DNA of 46,864 nucleotides from Alphaproteobacteria bacterium (GCA_021151585.1 JAGKWX010000016.1:1-46864), one strand, 5' to 3'; positions 24,647 through 34,069 are shown, numbered from the stretch's first letter. The notes: generated from the letters alone by a model not told the origin. Program-made: numbers and translations.

Positions 24647-27289
24647 TTAACCATATTTTTTCTGGTAGTACTCAATAAAGCGCTGCGCCTCATCGAGTAA
24701 ATGCTGATAGGCGAATTCAATATTTGCAGGATCAGTGCGTATCGCAGCTTGCAATTCTAGCGCCGCTTGATTCAACAAAGGTGTTTTAACGTAGCATAAA
24801 CTTCCCAACATGGTATGTAGCTCATGTCGCAATGATTGCTCATCTCGACTTTTAACAAGACTTGTCAATACCGGTAAAAAGCGGTGTGTTAGCATTTCAT
24901 ACCATAATGTTAGTAACTCCAATGCGTACTCGCGGGTGCCAAGCAAAGTCACTGTCTCATCCAAATCAATAATCTGATTTTCTGGCGGCGCAAGCTTAGC
25001 AGCTTGAATAACTGTCAATCCTATAACATCTTGCTCTTTACCTAACCCATACCGTTCCCATATTACACCTGCTTGCTCACGCGTTAAAGGCTTGCTCACA
25101 ATCCCTTGCATGCCTGCACGCGCACAAAAAAGCTCAACATCGACTGAGCTATGCGCTGTTAATGCCACAACAGGAACGCAATCAATTTTGCCAATACTTT
25201 TTTCATGCGCACGTAAAGCTTGTGTAATAATGTAACCATCTTGGTCAGGCAAGCCGATATCCATGTAAACTAAATCATATTTTTTTGATATAAATTTTTC
25301 TATTGCTTCAACCCCTGTTGCCGCAACATCAACTACAAATCCAGACTCTGCTAATAATGTCTCTGTAACATGCTGAATCAACGAATTATCTTCGACTAAC
25401 AAAATATGCACGGCACTTTCTTTCACTGATATTTCTTCGATTTTAACTACGCCTGCCTGATCAGAAGGTAAATCTGCAATGGCAAGCTCAAGATTTTCTG
25501 ATGTACAACTCTTTGCATCATCTTCAATCATCGCTTTTTCATCGGCTATTTTTAATGGCAAGAAAACTTGAAAAATACTGCCTTCACCTAACACACTATC
25601 TACCCTGACTCGTCCATTTATTCGCTTCACATATTGACCAACAAGGTACAAGCCACAGCCACCGGTTTTAATTTTTCCTTGATAAACTGATGTTAAATGA
25701 CCTATTTTATCAAAGATAGTGCCAAGCTTGTCTCCTGGAATCCCAATCCCTGTATCCTTCACTTCGAAGCAAACATAAATCTCATCGGGCGATAAAGCCT
25801 CTGATAAAAAGACTTGCACATCAATACGTCCGTATGCTGTAAACTTCACAGCGTTACCAATTAAATTTAACAGAATACAATAAATGCTAGCGCGAGACCC
25901 GGCGACTGTCGATGGCAAAGCAGGATCTACTTGAACAGTTAGCTCTAACTTTTTGACTTGCGCAGTCGGAGAAAACAGCGCCTCCATTTCATGCAAAATT
26001 TGTTTTAGAGAAAAAACCTCATTATGTATCGACCAATCCAACATCTCTAACCGTGATATCTCCAAACAACTATTGAAAAACCCTAATAATTGCATACCGC
26101 AAGAGTAAATTAACTTAGCACCTTGCCGCACTTGCTCTGATGAATTCTGAGTCATTAAATCCGCCATGCCAATAATACCTGATAAAGGCGTTTTGACATC
26201 GTGACTCATACTAACAAAAAATTCTGTTTTTGCTCGATCAGAAGCTTCCGCAGTTTCTTTTGCTTTAACAAGCTCTTGTTCTACTTTTTTCTTTTCTGTA
26301 ATATCAAAAGAAATACCAATTAATCCTATAATATTATTATCGCTATCACGTAGCGGCACTTTACTTGTTAAAAATATTGCCTGTGATCCATCCTGCTGAA
26401 TTACCGACTCTTCAACTAAAATATTCTCCCCGTTTTCAAGAACACGATAATTATTTTTATTCAAGATCTCGGGAATAGAAAATCCAGAAATATCAATTTT
26501 ACGCTTGCCAATAATATCTTTACGACTATTCAGGCCAAAAGATTTGGCTTCGTTAACATTACAACCAAGATATACACCTTTTTTATCCATCCAATAGACA
26601 TTTCCTGGCATCACCGCAATGATATTGTCTAAAATGGCTAACTTATCGAGCACTTCTTTTTTAGAGAAAGTAACATCCATTGAGAACCCAACCAAACCAA
26701 CAATATGCCCTTCTCGATTTTTTAATGGTTTTTTATGAGATAGATAAACTACCTTTGCGCCATCTTCACGTATAAAAATTTCTTCAGCAACTTGATCTAT
26801 GCCTTCAATTATAACTTTTGCATCAATTGCACGCACTTTATCTGCTATATCTTTTGAAAAAAAATCATAATCCGTTTTTCCTATAGCTTCTTCAACGGAA
26901 GAAAAATTGAAATTTTGCGAATTCTTTGTATTACATCCAACCAATCTATAATTACTATCTTTCCAATAAATATGGCCTGGCAATTGTTCAAAAATTTTCT
27001 CTAGAGAAAAATCATCATGCTTTTTTTCTCTATAAAAAATAACTAAAAAAATAACCAAACCGGAACCAATAATGCCTAACAGACAACCGCTCATGAGTAA
27101 GTAATTTTTATAAACCGATGCGTGTAAAACAAGGAAAATTTGAATTAGCAAGAAACCACCAAAAGCAATAAGAGAGACCCCTTGGGCGGATTTATTTTTA
27201 ATAATATGAATGGCTTGCGGAATAAAAAAGATTGCATTTAGTAACAACACGACAAAGTATATATGACTTGTTTCATTAATAAATGACAT
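24647..27289 (-). CDS. Hybrid histidine kinase with SemiSWEET-like PQ-loop membrane domain
   Basis: An 880-residue sensor kinase. Residues 1-90 form three membrane helices with IPQAIHIIKNKSAQGVS, a PQ-loop motif as in SemiSWEET sugar transporters. Two PAS domains follow (about 100-215 and 215-335), then HisKA with H363 in MSHDVKTP, an HATPase domain (VKDTGIGIP, GGCGLYLV), a receiver with D677 in YMDIGLPDQDG, and a C-terminal HPt with H825 in HTMLGSL. This gives a full phosphorelay in one chain. GAGGT overlaps the preceding small frame's stop just before the ATG. A glucan operon and a free SemiSWEET lie 2.5-4 kb away, suggesting sugar sensing, which is inference. Confidence 0.88.
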   Translation of the reverse strand: MSFINETSHIYFVVLLLNAIFFIPQAIHIIKNKSAQGVSLIAFGGFLLIQIFLVLHASVYKNYLLMSGCLLGIIGSGLVIFLVIFYREKKHDDFSLEKIFEQLPGHIYWKDSNYRLVGCNTKNSQNFNFSSVEEAIGKTDYDFFSKDIADKVRAIDAKVIIEGIDQVAEEIFIREDGAKVVYLSHKKPLKNREGHIVGLVGFSMDVTFSKKEVLDKLAILDNIIAVMPGNVYWMDKKGVYLGCNVNEAKSFGLNSRKDIIGKRKIDISGFSIPEILNKNNYRVLENGENILVEESVIQQDGSQAIFLTSKVPLRDSDNNIIGLIGISFDITEKKKVEQELVKAKETAEASDRAKTEFFVSMSHDVKTPLSGIIGMADLMTQNSSEQVRQGAKLIYSCGMQLLGFFNSCLEISRLEMLDWSIHNEVFSLKQILHEMEALFSPTAQVKKLELTVQVDPALPSTVAGSRASIYCILLNLIGNAVKFTAYGRIDVQVFLSEALSPDEIYVCFEVKDTGIGIPGDKLGTIFDKIGHLTSVYQGKIKTGGCGLYLVGQYVKRINGRVRVDSVLGEGSIFQVFLPLKIADEKAMIEDDAKSCTSENLELAIADLPSDQAGVVKIEEISVKESAVHILLVEDNSLIQHVTETLLAESGFVVDVAATGVEAIEKFISKKYDLVYMDIGLPDQDGYIITQALRAHEKSIGKIDCVPVVALTAHSSVDVELFCARAGMQGIVSKPLTREQAGVIWERYGLGKEQDVIGLTVIQAAKLAPPENQIIDLDETVTLLGTREYALELLTLWYEMLTHRFLPVLTSLVKSRDEQSLRHELHTMLGSLCYVKTPLLNQAALELQAAIRTDPANIEFAYQHLLDEAQRFIEYYQKKYG

Positions 27290-27296
27290 GGTTACC

Positions 27297-27617
27297 TCAT
27301 ATGAAATTTACATCTGAAAAGACGAGATTCTTTTTTATCGCCATATGGTACGACTTTAGATCAGGTTTAGGATTAAAGTTAACTAGCATCGAGTCAGCCA
27401 ATGCATCTATGTCAATTTTTTTTTGTGCTTGCTGCATAGCGCCGCGATTAACCGTCAGCAAACAAGATGACAGCCTAGGCTTCCACTTTACAATGAGAAC
27501 AGATATAAATTCGAACTCAGCTAACCACATGCTCAGAACTCTCCATATTCTTGGTATACACAAAGAATAAAAACAGGGCGTATAGTTTGCTAAGTTTGAC
27601 TTAAAATTATTAAACAA
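27297..27617 (-). CDS. Small unrecognised frame between response regulator and kinase genes
   Basis: An open frame of up to 106 codons, with a TTG first start; a shorter form begins at an internal ATG (MWLAEFEFIS). Its stop TGA at 27297-27299 overlaps the GAGGT ribosome site of the kinase gene, 7 bp before the kinase ATG, as expected if the two were coupled. No family is recognised, and composition is unremarkable. The 156 bp between it and the response regulator gene hold nothing clear. It could be spurious. Confidence 0.25.
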   Translation of the reverse strand: MFNNFKSNLANYTPCFYSLCIPRIWRVLSMWLAEFEFISVLIVKWKPRLSSCLLTVNRGAMQQAQKKIDIDALADSMLVNFNPKPDLKSYHMAIKKNLVFSDVNFI

Positions 27618-27773
27618 AACTTAAATTGAGCTTATTAGTGGTAATATTATTTAGGATTTAATCATCTTTGACTTTTACGTGATGAAATTGAGATGGCCGC
27701 ACATTCTACCTAACTAAAATAAGTTGTCACAATAACACGCCAACCATCAAGCCAAAAGCAGCAATAGCAATCA

Positions 27774-28679
27774 TTATTCTCGTATCATAGAGTAATATCC
27801 TATGTCACTTTTTTCAAACTTTTTCATAATTCTAGCCCAGTTTTGAGGGGATAATTTATAGTCTTGCTCTGATAAAAAGACCGGGGCATATGTTCGATTT
27901 TGTAATTGTTCAATAATTGCCTTGGGCGCCGCAGAGTTTCTAGCAATATCAATATATTCATCAAACTGACGTGCAATAATATTGATAAAGTAAATCTTTT
28001 CTCCACGATCATTAATAAAAAGATAGGAGCCAATATTATCAATCAAGTAATATTCCTTAATTTGATTTTCTTCAATACTATTCTTTAATTGCACAAAAAA
28101 CTCTTTGTATCGTAACAAGCTGTCTTCTGGCAAGTTCAAACTATTCAAAATAGGATATGATTGACGTGAAAAAAATCCATGCTGACAGGCCTGCACAGTT
28201 TTTTCAACTTCTTCAACCAGCTTTTCTGACTTTTTCAATAAAAACTTATCTACAATACCACGATTAAAAGCATAAAGTGCTAAATCTAAATCCGCATTAC
28301 CTGTTAATAATATCTTCATCACAGGCAACGTGGAAAGTTGTTGAAAAAATTCCACACCATTCATTTCTGGCATCATGTAATCTGATATTATCACCGTAAT
28401 AATTTCTTGTTTTAAACTATTATCTACAAGTTGATTCATTTTAGATAAGCTTAAATAGCGCTCACCATATTCAAGCGTTTCATCAACTAGCGCCTGTGGA
28501 CGTATACAATCTTGCATAACTTCTGCATTCTGAATATAAGCCAATGCTTGACTTGGATTATCAAATGATTTTACTAAAAATTTTGTAGACAACTTGCTTG
28601 ATAATGCTTGCAAAAAAGCAGAATCGTCATCTATCAAAATAATACGAGTTAAAAAATAGAAAGCTTCGATGGTATACAT
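27774..28679 (-). CDS. Response regulator with long REC insertion and unknown output domain
   Basis: A 301-residue protein. RIILIDDDSAF (about residues 12-22) holds the acidic cluster, D100 in IISDYMMPEMNG is the expected phospho-acceptor, and ILLTGNAD and VDKFLLKKS give the conserved Thr and Lys. The distance from the acidic pair to D100 is about 80 residues, against about 40-45 in normal receivers, so an extra segment rich in QALVDETLEYGERYL sequence is inserted. The C-terminal about 110 residues (IKEYYLIDNIGSYLFINDRG...) are not a known DNA-binding output. It starts 5 bp after the HTH-DHp gene, with AAGGA before the ATG, and is the likely partner of the hybrid kinase. Confidence 0.8.
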   Translation of the reverse strand: MYTIEAFYFLTRIILIDDDSAFLQALSSKLSTKFLVKSFDNPSQALAYIQNAEVMQDCIRPQALVDETLEYGERYLSLSKMNQLVDNSLKQEIITVIISDYMMPEMNGVEFFQQLSTLPVMKILLTGNADLDLALYAFNRGIVDKFLLKKSEKLVEEVEKTVQACQHGFFSRQSYPILNSLNLPEDSLLRYKEFFVQLKNSIEENQIKEYYLIDNIGSYLFINDRGEKIYFINIIARQFDEYIDIARNSAAPKAIIEQLQNRTYAPVFLSEQDYKLSPQNWARIMKKFEKSDIGYYSMIRE

Positions 28680-28683
28680 AGTG

Positions 28684-29178
28684 TTATCCTTGATTTTTTA
28701 AATTATCGGCTATTTTATTGAGGGAATTCAGTAATTTTTTTAAAAACTCTTCGTGTTCCTGATGTAACTTTCTTGTATCAGTCAATAATATTTTTAATGC
28801 GGCGATAGGCGACTGAAGATCATGTGAAATTTTTTTCGCGAATGACTCAATACTACTTTCAAGGCTAGAGCCTGTTTTTTGCATATCAACACGGGGGGGC
28901 AGCCCATCCTCATGTAATAGCCATTCAACAGTGCAAAAAACTCCCTCTGCTGCAACGCGCCTTACCAGTTTATATGCGCCATCCAGTGACAAACCACCAT
29001 ACCGACCCAGCTCCCACCCCTTCAAGGTGTTAATATTTAAATCACTACTTTCACACATCTCTTTGCGCGATAGATTAGCCAAATTCCGTAATCGCTTTAA
29101 TCGTGCCGCTCGCGCCTCCGGGGTAGAACGTTCATCGAGCACGGTTACTTTTTTCTTATATTTTTGAACAACTTGCAT
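28684..29178 (-). CDS. HTH protein fused to a histidine-kinase dimerisation/phosphoacceptor-like segment
   Basis: A 164-residue protein. Residues 24-75 (RLKRLRNLANLSRKEMCESSDLN...) form an XRE-like helix-turn-helix. Residues 105-160 contain FAKKISHDLQSPIAALKIL, a good H-box with H119 as in HisKA domains, followed by a second amphipathic helix, but there is no ATPase domain. It may be a DNA-binding protein that receives or passes phosphate, comparable in logic to Spo0B-like phosphotransferases. It is the first gene of a three-gene signalling operon. The HTH is clear; phosphotransfer is inference. Confidence 0.78.
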   Translation of the reverse strand: MQVVQKYKKKVTVLDERSTPEARAARLKRLRNLANLSRKEMCESSDLNINTLKGWELGRYGGLSLDGAYKLVRRVAAEGVFCTVEWLLHEDGLPPRVDMQKTGSSLESSIESFAKKISHDLQSPIAALKILLTDTRKLHQEHEEFLKKLLNSLNKIADNLKNQG

Positions 29179-29212
29179 TAATATGCTACATCCATTGTTT
29201 ATTAGTTAGTAA

Positions 29213-29221
29213 ATTATAGCA
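29213..29221 (-). promoter_or_regulatory. Extended -10 promoter of the signalling operon
   Basis: On the minus strand TGCTATAAT (29221-29213) is a perfect extended -10 element, about 35 bp upstream of the HTH-DHp start at 29178. No good -35 hexamer is present, as is common with extended -10 promoters. Confidence 0.55.
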
Positions 29222-29750
29222 CGATTCGGAGGAAAAAATAACTTGATCCGTAAAGATGTTAGCAAATAATCTCTACCAATGATTGATCTTGCCATATGCG
29301 CCTTCATGGCTAGGCTGGCCGGAACAAAATCTGCAATACAAGCGCAGCATCAGAAAAATTCCACAGCACGGAGATTTATAGAGCCTGATCGCGAGCATCC
29401 TAAACCTAGATCTCAGAAATTTTTAAACGAAAAACATCCACCGCTAAGCAAACATTCCCGCACCCAGATTCAGCAAGTATAGCTATATTGTCTATCAGAA
29501 AATTCGTGCAAAAGTTAAACATTTGTTGCGCCCAACAAGAATAGACGCCCCCTCAAGAATAATTCTTTTATTGAAACAAAAAAAAAGATGTTAATTTTTT
29601 TTATACAAACAATCTTTATCAAACATTACTATTTATGTATAAAAATAGCTCTTGTTAAATTATATTTAAAAAATTAGATTTTTAATTGATATTACACACT
29701 CCTTACAGGTAGACTTTAAAATATATAAATTATTTAATATTGTACATCGT
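29222..29750. other. Intergenic region between signalling operon and glucan operon
   Basis: A divergent gap of about 530 bp. An open frame at 29279-29482 (67 codons) has basic, low-complexity composition and no ribosome site, and I do not call it. The stretch 29560-29750 is extremely AT-rich with long A and T runs and should contain the promoter of the GH57 gene, but no convincing -35/-10 pair was found. Confidence 0.5.
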
Positions 29751-30950
29751 ATGCCCTCTGTTTGTTTTTATTTTCAGGTACACCAACCTCATCGCTTACG
29801 ACCTTACAGTTACTTTGATATTGGGCACCAACCTTACTATCACGATGAAGAAAAAAACAAAGAAATTTTGTTGAAAGTTGCTCACAAATGCTATCTTCCA
29901 GCAAATGCGCTTATGCTAAAACTCATTAAACAGCATGAAGGACGATTTAATATCGCCTACTCGATTAGCGGCGTTGCCATTGAGCAATTCAAGAAATACA
30001 GCCCTGCAACCCTAGATTCATTTAAACGCTTGGCAGACACCGGTTGCGTAGAAATATTGAATGAAACTTACTACCACAGCTTAAGTTTTTTGTTTTCACC
30101 GCAAGAATTTTTGGCGCAGGTTAAAAAACATCATCAATTAATCAAGCAAGAATTTGGTCAAACGCCTACGAGCTTCAGGAATACTGAACTCATTTACAAT
30201 AATGAGCTTGCTACATTAATAGAATCTTTAGGGTATAAAGTAATACTAGCAGAAGGTATCGAAAAAGTTTTAGGCTGGCGCAGCCCAAACTGGGTATATC
30301 ATGCCGCTGAAACCAAAAACATAAAGCTTTTATTAAGAAATTATAAATTATCTGATGATATAGCTTTTCGATTTTCAAACCCTGCCTGGGAAGAATATCC
30401 TCTGACTGCTGAAAAATTTTCTTCATGGGTACACAATATTGCAGGTAACGGTGATGTTGTAAATTTATTTATGGATTACGAGACTTTTGGCGAACATCAG
30501 TGGGAAGACAAGGGCATCTTTCATTTTTTAGAGGCATTACCGCACGCCATATTAAGCCAGCCAAGTTTTGATTTCTGTACGCCGAGCGAAGCAATACAAC
30601 GCTACCCTACGCGTGCGACACTAGATATCCATGAACCATTGTCTTGGGCCGATATGGAACGTGATCTAAGCGCTTGGCGCGGCAACGAATTACAAGAGGA
30701 TGCGTTGAAGAAAGTATACGCATTAGAAGAAAGCGTAAAAAAAACAAAAGATACAGACTTGCTTGCCAGCTGGCGCTCATTATTAACTTCAGATCATTTT
30801 TACTATATGTGTACCAAATGGTCCTCTGATGGCGATGTGCATAAATATTTTAGCCCGTATGAAAATCCTTACTCAGCGTATATTAATTTTCAAAATGTAT
30901 TAAAAGATTTTACAATCCGAGTATTAGAAAAATGTAAAGTTAGAACATAA
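29751..30950 (+). CDS. GH57 glycoside hydrolase (alpha-amylase type)
   Basis: A 399-residue GH57 catalytic domain. It opens with VCFYFQVHQPHRLRPYSYFDIG, the first conserved region including the HQPxR motif. FRNTEL places the nucleophile at E146, and LFMDYETFGEHQW gives the acid/base D242. No signal peptide is seen, so it acts in the cytoplasm on alpha-glucans. It leads an operon with a SemiSWEET transporter, a glucoamylase and a GT4 synthase. No strong ribosome site precedes the ATG. Confidence 0.9.
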   Translation: MPSVCFYFQVHQPHRLRPYSYFDIGHQPYYHDEEKNKEILLKVAHKCYLPANALMLKLIKQHEGRFNIAYSISGVAIEQFKKYSPATLDSFKRLADTGCVEILNETYYHSLSFLFSPQEFLAQVKKHHQLIKQEFGQTPTSFRNTELIYNNELATLIESLGYKVILAEGIEKVLGWRSPNWVYHAAETKNIKLLLRNYKLSDDIAFRFSNPAWEEYPLTAEKFSSWVHNIAGNGDVVNLFMDYETFGEHQWEDKGIFHFLEALPHAILSQPSFDFCTPSEAIQRYPTRATLDIHEPLSWADMERDLSAWRGNELQEDALKKVYALEESVKKTKDTDLLASWRSLLTSDHFYYMCTKWSSDGDVHKYFSPYENPYSAYINFQNVLKDFTIRVLEKCKVRT

Positions 30951-30991
30951 TAATGAGCAAATAGTAATTTTTAAAAACATAGGGAGCATTA

Positions 30992-31249
30992 ATGAACAAA
31001 AAGTATATTTCTTATATTGAATGGCTAGCGTCACTGATGACTTTACTCATGTATTTTTCTTACATAGATCAAATTGCAATGAATTTACATGGCCACAAAA
31101 GCTCATTTATTTTACCAGTCATGACCGTCATCAATTCTTTAATATGGATATCTTATGCTATGCTAAAGCCTAAAAAAGACTGGGCTATTTTTACCTGCAA
31201 TTTCACAGGGGTTATTTTTGGATTAATAACAGCAATTACCGCATTTTGA
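30992..31249 (+). CDS. SemiSWEET-type sugar transporter
   Basis: An 85-residue protein with three membrane helices (about 8-28, 38-57, 63-84), the single-repeat architecture of bacterial SemiSWEETs, which dimerise to pass sugars. The usual PQ motif is changed to YIDQIAMNLHGHKSS, with D in place of P. GGGAG lies upstream of the ATG. Being between a GH57 and a GH15 gene, it probably moves glucose or a short oligosaccharide linked to glucan turnover. The same fold is fused to the kinase at 27.3 kb. Confidence 0.82.
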   Translation: MNKKYISYIEWLASLMTLLMYFSYIDQIAMNLHGHKSSFILPVMTVINSLIWISYAMLKPKKDWAIFTCNFTGVIFGLITAITAF

Positions 31250-31304
31250 TAAAACCTATAAGTAAGCTTTAAATTTAAATAACGATATAATTTCGGAGAA
31301 AATA

Positions 31305-32738
31305 ATGACTATACCTGAGTGCCCATTTTCAGATAAAGACGTTGATGCTATTATAAAAAATATGTTGAAAAACATTGCATCACCATCAAATAGTTTAACC
31401 TTATTTGATAAAAACACTACTATATTAGCTGCGGCAGGCGCAATCATTGCCTCCCCAGCCATGCCAGATAATAAATTTAGCCAATCTTATTTTTTTCATT
31501 GGGTTCGTGATGGCGCTATTATCATGCTTTCTATATGCAACCTGTATGAAGATTGCACCGATCCGGAAAGAAAAGCTGATTATAAAGAAATAATTTTAAA
31601 CTACTTAGATTTTGTAGAGAAAATTCAATCTCAACCTCAATTAAATGGATTTAATGTATTGGGAGAACCAAAATTCAATATTGATGGCACCTTGTGGACT
31701 GGAGCCTGGGGCCGCCCACAATCAGGAGGAGCAGCTTGCCAAGCTTTGGTACTGGCAAAAATTCTTAGTATTTTTATTAAAGAAGAGGATAGCAAAGACA
31801 TTATTAAGAAAATTTACAACCATGACTCCTCTAGCTTATTAAAAGCTAATCTTGAATATTGTGCTAAAGTCTGGTCAAACACGTCATTCAGTATGTGGGA
31901 AGAGCTAGATGGAAACCATTTCTCTGTTAGTTTTTTGCAACACCTTGCCTTATTAGTTGGTTCACTTGTAGCAATACGATTACTTGATCCAAAAGCATCT
32001 TTTTACTATCGAGAAATGGCTAGTCATATTAACAATGTTATTAAGCAACACTGGAATGAAGATTTGGGTTATTATTTTGAAACGCTGAATAAAGAAAATT
32101 TTTTAGGCGGGGGGATTGATTCTTCTATATTAATTGGTCTCAGCAGTGCGCAATCATGCCCGACTATTGACAAGGAATACCTTCTAACTTCGGAGCGCCC
32201 TTTAAGTACTATTTTTTATATAAGAAATGCGTTTGAAAATCTTTATAAAATCAATGTTGATCGTAAAATGCAAGGTAAAAAAGGTGTGCTTATTGGTCGT
32301 TACGTACAAGATATTTATGATGGCAATCAATCTCTTTATGGCAACCCATGGTTTATTTGTTCTGCAATATTAGCATCTTCATACTATCAAATTGCCGAGC
32401 AATTACTTTCTGGAAAGGAAATAAAAGTCAGCTTTCTAGTAAAACAGTTTTTATTACAAACAACTACTGCTGATTTTTCAATAGATGAGACCATCAATAA
32501 ACATCATAGAAGCTTCAGCTCATTAATCAATAGCTTACTCGAAGAGGGTGATGCTATTTTAGATTTATTGAAAGAGCATAGCGTTACGTATCCAGATGGC
32601 AGCACCATGCACATGTCAGAGCAAATTGACCGTTCTTCAGGCATGCAAGTCAGCGCCAGAGATTTATCATGGAGTTATGCAGCTGTACTGCATGCAATAC
32701 ACGAACGTAAAAAACTAATCAATTATTTAACCAAATAA
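31305..32738 (+). CDS. GH15 glucoamylase-like enzyme
   Basis: A 477-residue GH15 protein. HWVRDGAIIMLSI, NIDGTLWTGAWGRPQSGGAA, WEELDG (198-203, general acid E) and MSEQID (E439, general base) followed by ARDLSWSYAAVLHA are the conserved blocks of glucoamylases. It should release glucose from the ends of alpha-glucans. There is no signal peptide or starch-binding domain, so the substrate is probably intracellular glycogen-like polymer. GGAGAAAATA precedes the ATG. The next gene follows after 19 bp. Confidence 0.88.
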   Translation: MTIPECPFSDKDVDAIIKNMLKNIASPSNSLTLFDKNTTILAAAGAIIASPAMPDNKFSQSYFFHWVRDGAIIMLSICNLYEDCTDPERKADYKEIILNYLDFVEKIQSQPQLNGFNVLGEPKFNIDGTLWTGAWGRPQSGGAACQALVLAKILSIFIKEEDSKDIIKKIYNHDSSSLLKANLEYCAKVWSNTSFSMWEELDGNHFSVSFLQHLALLVGSLVAIRLLDPKASFYYREMASHINNVIKQHWNEDLGYYFETLNKENFLGGGIDSSILIGLSSAQSCPTIDKEYLLTSERPLSTIFYIRNAFENLYKINVDRKMQGKKGVLIGRYVQDIYDGNQSLYGNPWFICSAILASSYYQIAEQLLSGKEIKVSFLVKQFLLQTTTADFSIDETINKHHRSFSSLINSLLEEGDAILDLLKEHSVTYPDGSTMHMSEQIDRSSGMQVSARDLSWSYAAVLHAIHERKKLINYLTK

Positions 32739-32757
32739 TCCTGGGTGCAATTAAATA

Positions 32758-33966
32758 ATGAAAGTTTTAATGTTTGGCTGGGAGTTCCCTCCTATGGTAA
32801 GCGGTGGCTTGGGCATTGCTTGCCATGGAATAGTTCAAAGTTTATTAAATCAAAATGTTGATATTGTATTGGCCCTACCTTTTGCGGGAAAAAAGCTGTC
32901 GAAAAAAAACAATCTGCAATATGTCAAAACGCTAGACCATAGTCATGCAATTAAAAAAATTCAAATTGAGTTAATTAATACTTTGCTACAGCCATATATA
33001 ACAAACGAAGATTATATTAATAAAAGAAAAGGCCACTCTCATGCTATATATGGCGCTGATTTATGGCTTGAAGTAAAACGCTATACATATCAAGCAGAAA
33101 AAATTGCAGCCATGCACTCTTATGATGTTATTCATGCGCATGAATGGTTAACGGTGCTCGCTGGAATAGAAGCAAAAAAGAAAAGCAACAAACCATTGAT
33201 ATTTCATGTGCATGCGTTAGAAAGTGACCGTAATGCACACCACCCTAACCCAGAAATACAGGCGATTGAAAAAATAGGTCTTGAGTCTGCTGATTTAGTT
33301 ATCGCTGTCAGTCTTTATACTAAAAACCGCATTATTCAAGATTATCATATCCCTGCCAAAAAAATTATTGTGATACATAACGGCCATTCCGAAAAAAAAT
33401 CACGATGTAAAATTCCATCTTTATCTGCCAATCAAAGGTTTGTTGTTTTATTCTTAGGGCGCATGACTGAACAAAAAGGCCCGCATTATTTTATTGAAGC
33501 TGCAAGAAAAATATTGTCTATTCGTCAAGATATAGAATTTGTTATGGCAGGTGAAGGTGATCAATTAGCCTATGCTATTGAAACATGTGCGCGTATAGGC
33601 ATTTCTTCTCACGTTCATTTTACTGGCTTCCTTGATCGTGATGAAGTGAAAAAATTTTACGAATCAAGTCATGTCTATGTTATGCCAAGCGTATCTGAGC
33701 CATTTGGCATCGTTTGTCTAGAAGCTATTGCTTACGGTGTGCCGGTCGTAATCTCAAAACAATCAGGTGTATCAGAAGTATTAACTCATTCCCTAAAAAC
33801 AGATTATTGGGACATTAATCAATTAGCTGAAAATATTATGGCGCTCCTTGATTACCCCGCAATAAGAAAAGAAATGCTGCCTCATGCAAAACGAGAGCTA
33901 TCAACGCTAACGTGGGATGCAGCAGCAGCTAAAATCAAATCTTGTTATCAAGGACTATTGATTTAA
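32758..33966 (+). CDS. GT4 glycosyltransferase, glycogen-synthase-like
   Basis: A 402-residue GT-B enzyme. MKVLMFGWEFPPMVSGGLG is the donor-loop start shared by GT4/GT5 glucan synthases, HAHEWLT a conserved early block, LGRMTEQKGPHYFIEA the start of the second domain, and SEPFGIVCLEA the EX7E catalytic segment. It may extend an alpha-glucan from a nucleotide-glucose, while the two hydrolases in the operon break it down. No ADP-glucose pyrophosphorylase or branching enzyme is present here. A different sugar acceptor cannot be excluded. Confidence 0.85.
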   Translation: MKVLMFGWEFPPMVSGGLGIACHGIVQSLLNQNVDIVLALPFAGKKLSKKNNLQYVKTLDHSHAIKKIQIELINTLLQPYITNEDYINKRKGHSHAIYGADLWLEVKRYTYQAEKIAAMHSYDVIHAHEWLTVLAGIEAKKKSNKPLIFHVHALESDRNAHHPNPEIQAIEKIGLESADLVIAVSLYTKNRIIQDYHIPAKKIIVIHNGHSEKKSRCKIPSLSANQRFVVLFLGRMTEQKGPHYFIEAARKILSIRQDIEFVMAGEGDQLAYAIETCARIGISSHVHFTGFLDRDEVKKFYESSHVYVMPSVSEPFGIVCLEAIAYGVPVVISKQSGVSEVLTHSLKTDYWDINQLAENIMALLDYPAIRKEMLPHAKRELSTLTWDAAAAKIKSCYQGLLI

Positions 33967-34069
33967 TAGGCACCGATTAACTTTAGAAAGAGCCTTTAAA
34001 ATACAAACTATTGCGGAGCTGAAAAAACTTATGTCTAACATAATACCAAACCAACTACTGCTCTTAGAA

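Noticed and set aside
27725..27775. 15-codon hydrophobic frame starting at the response regulator stop (TAATG)
   Set aside because: Too short to distinguish from chance, with no conserved pattern.
29279..29482. 67-codon frame on the plus strand
   Set aside because: No ribosome site, basic low-complexity composition and no recognisable pattern; lies in a divergent promoter region.
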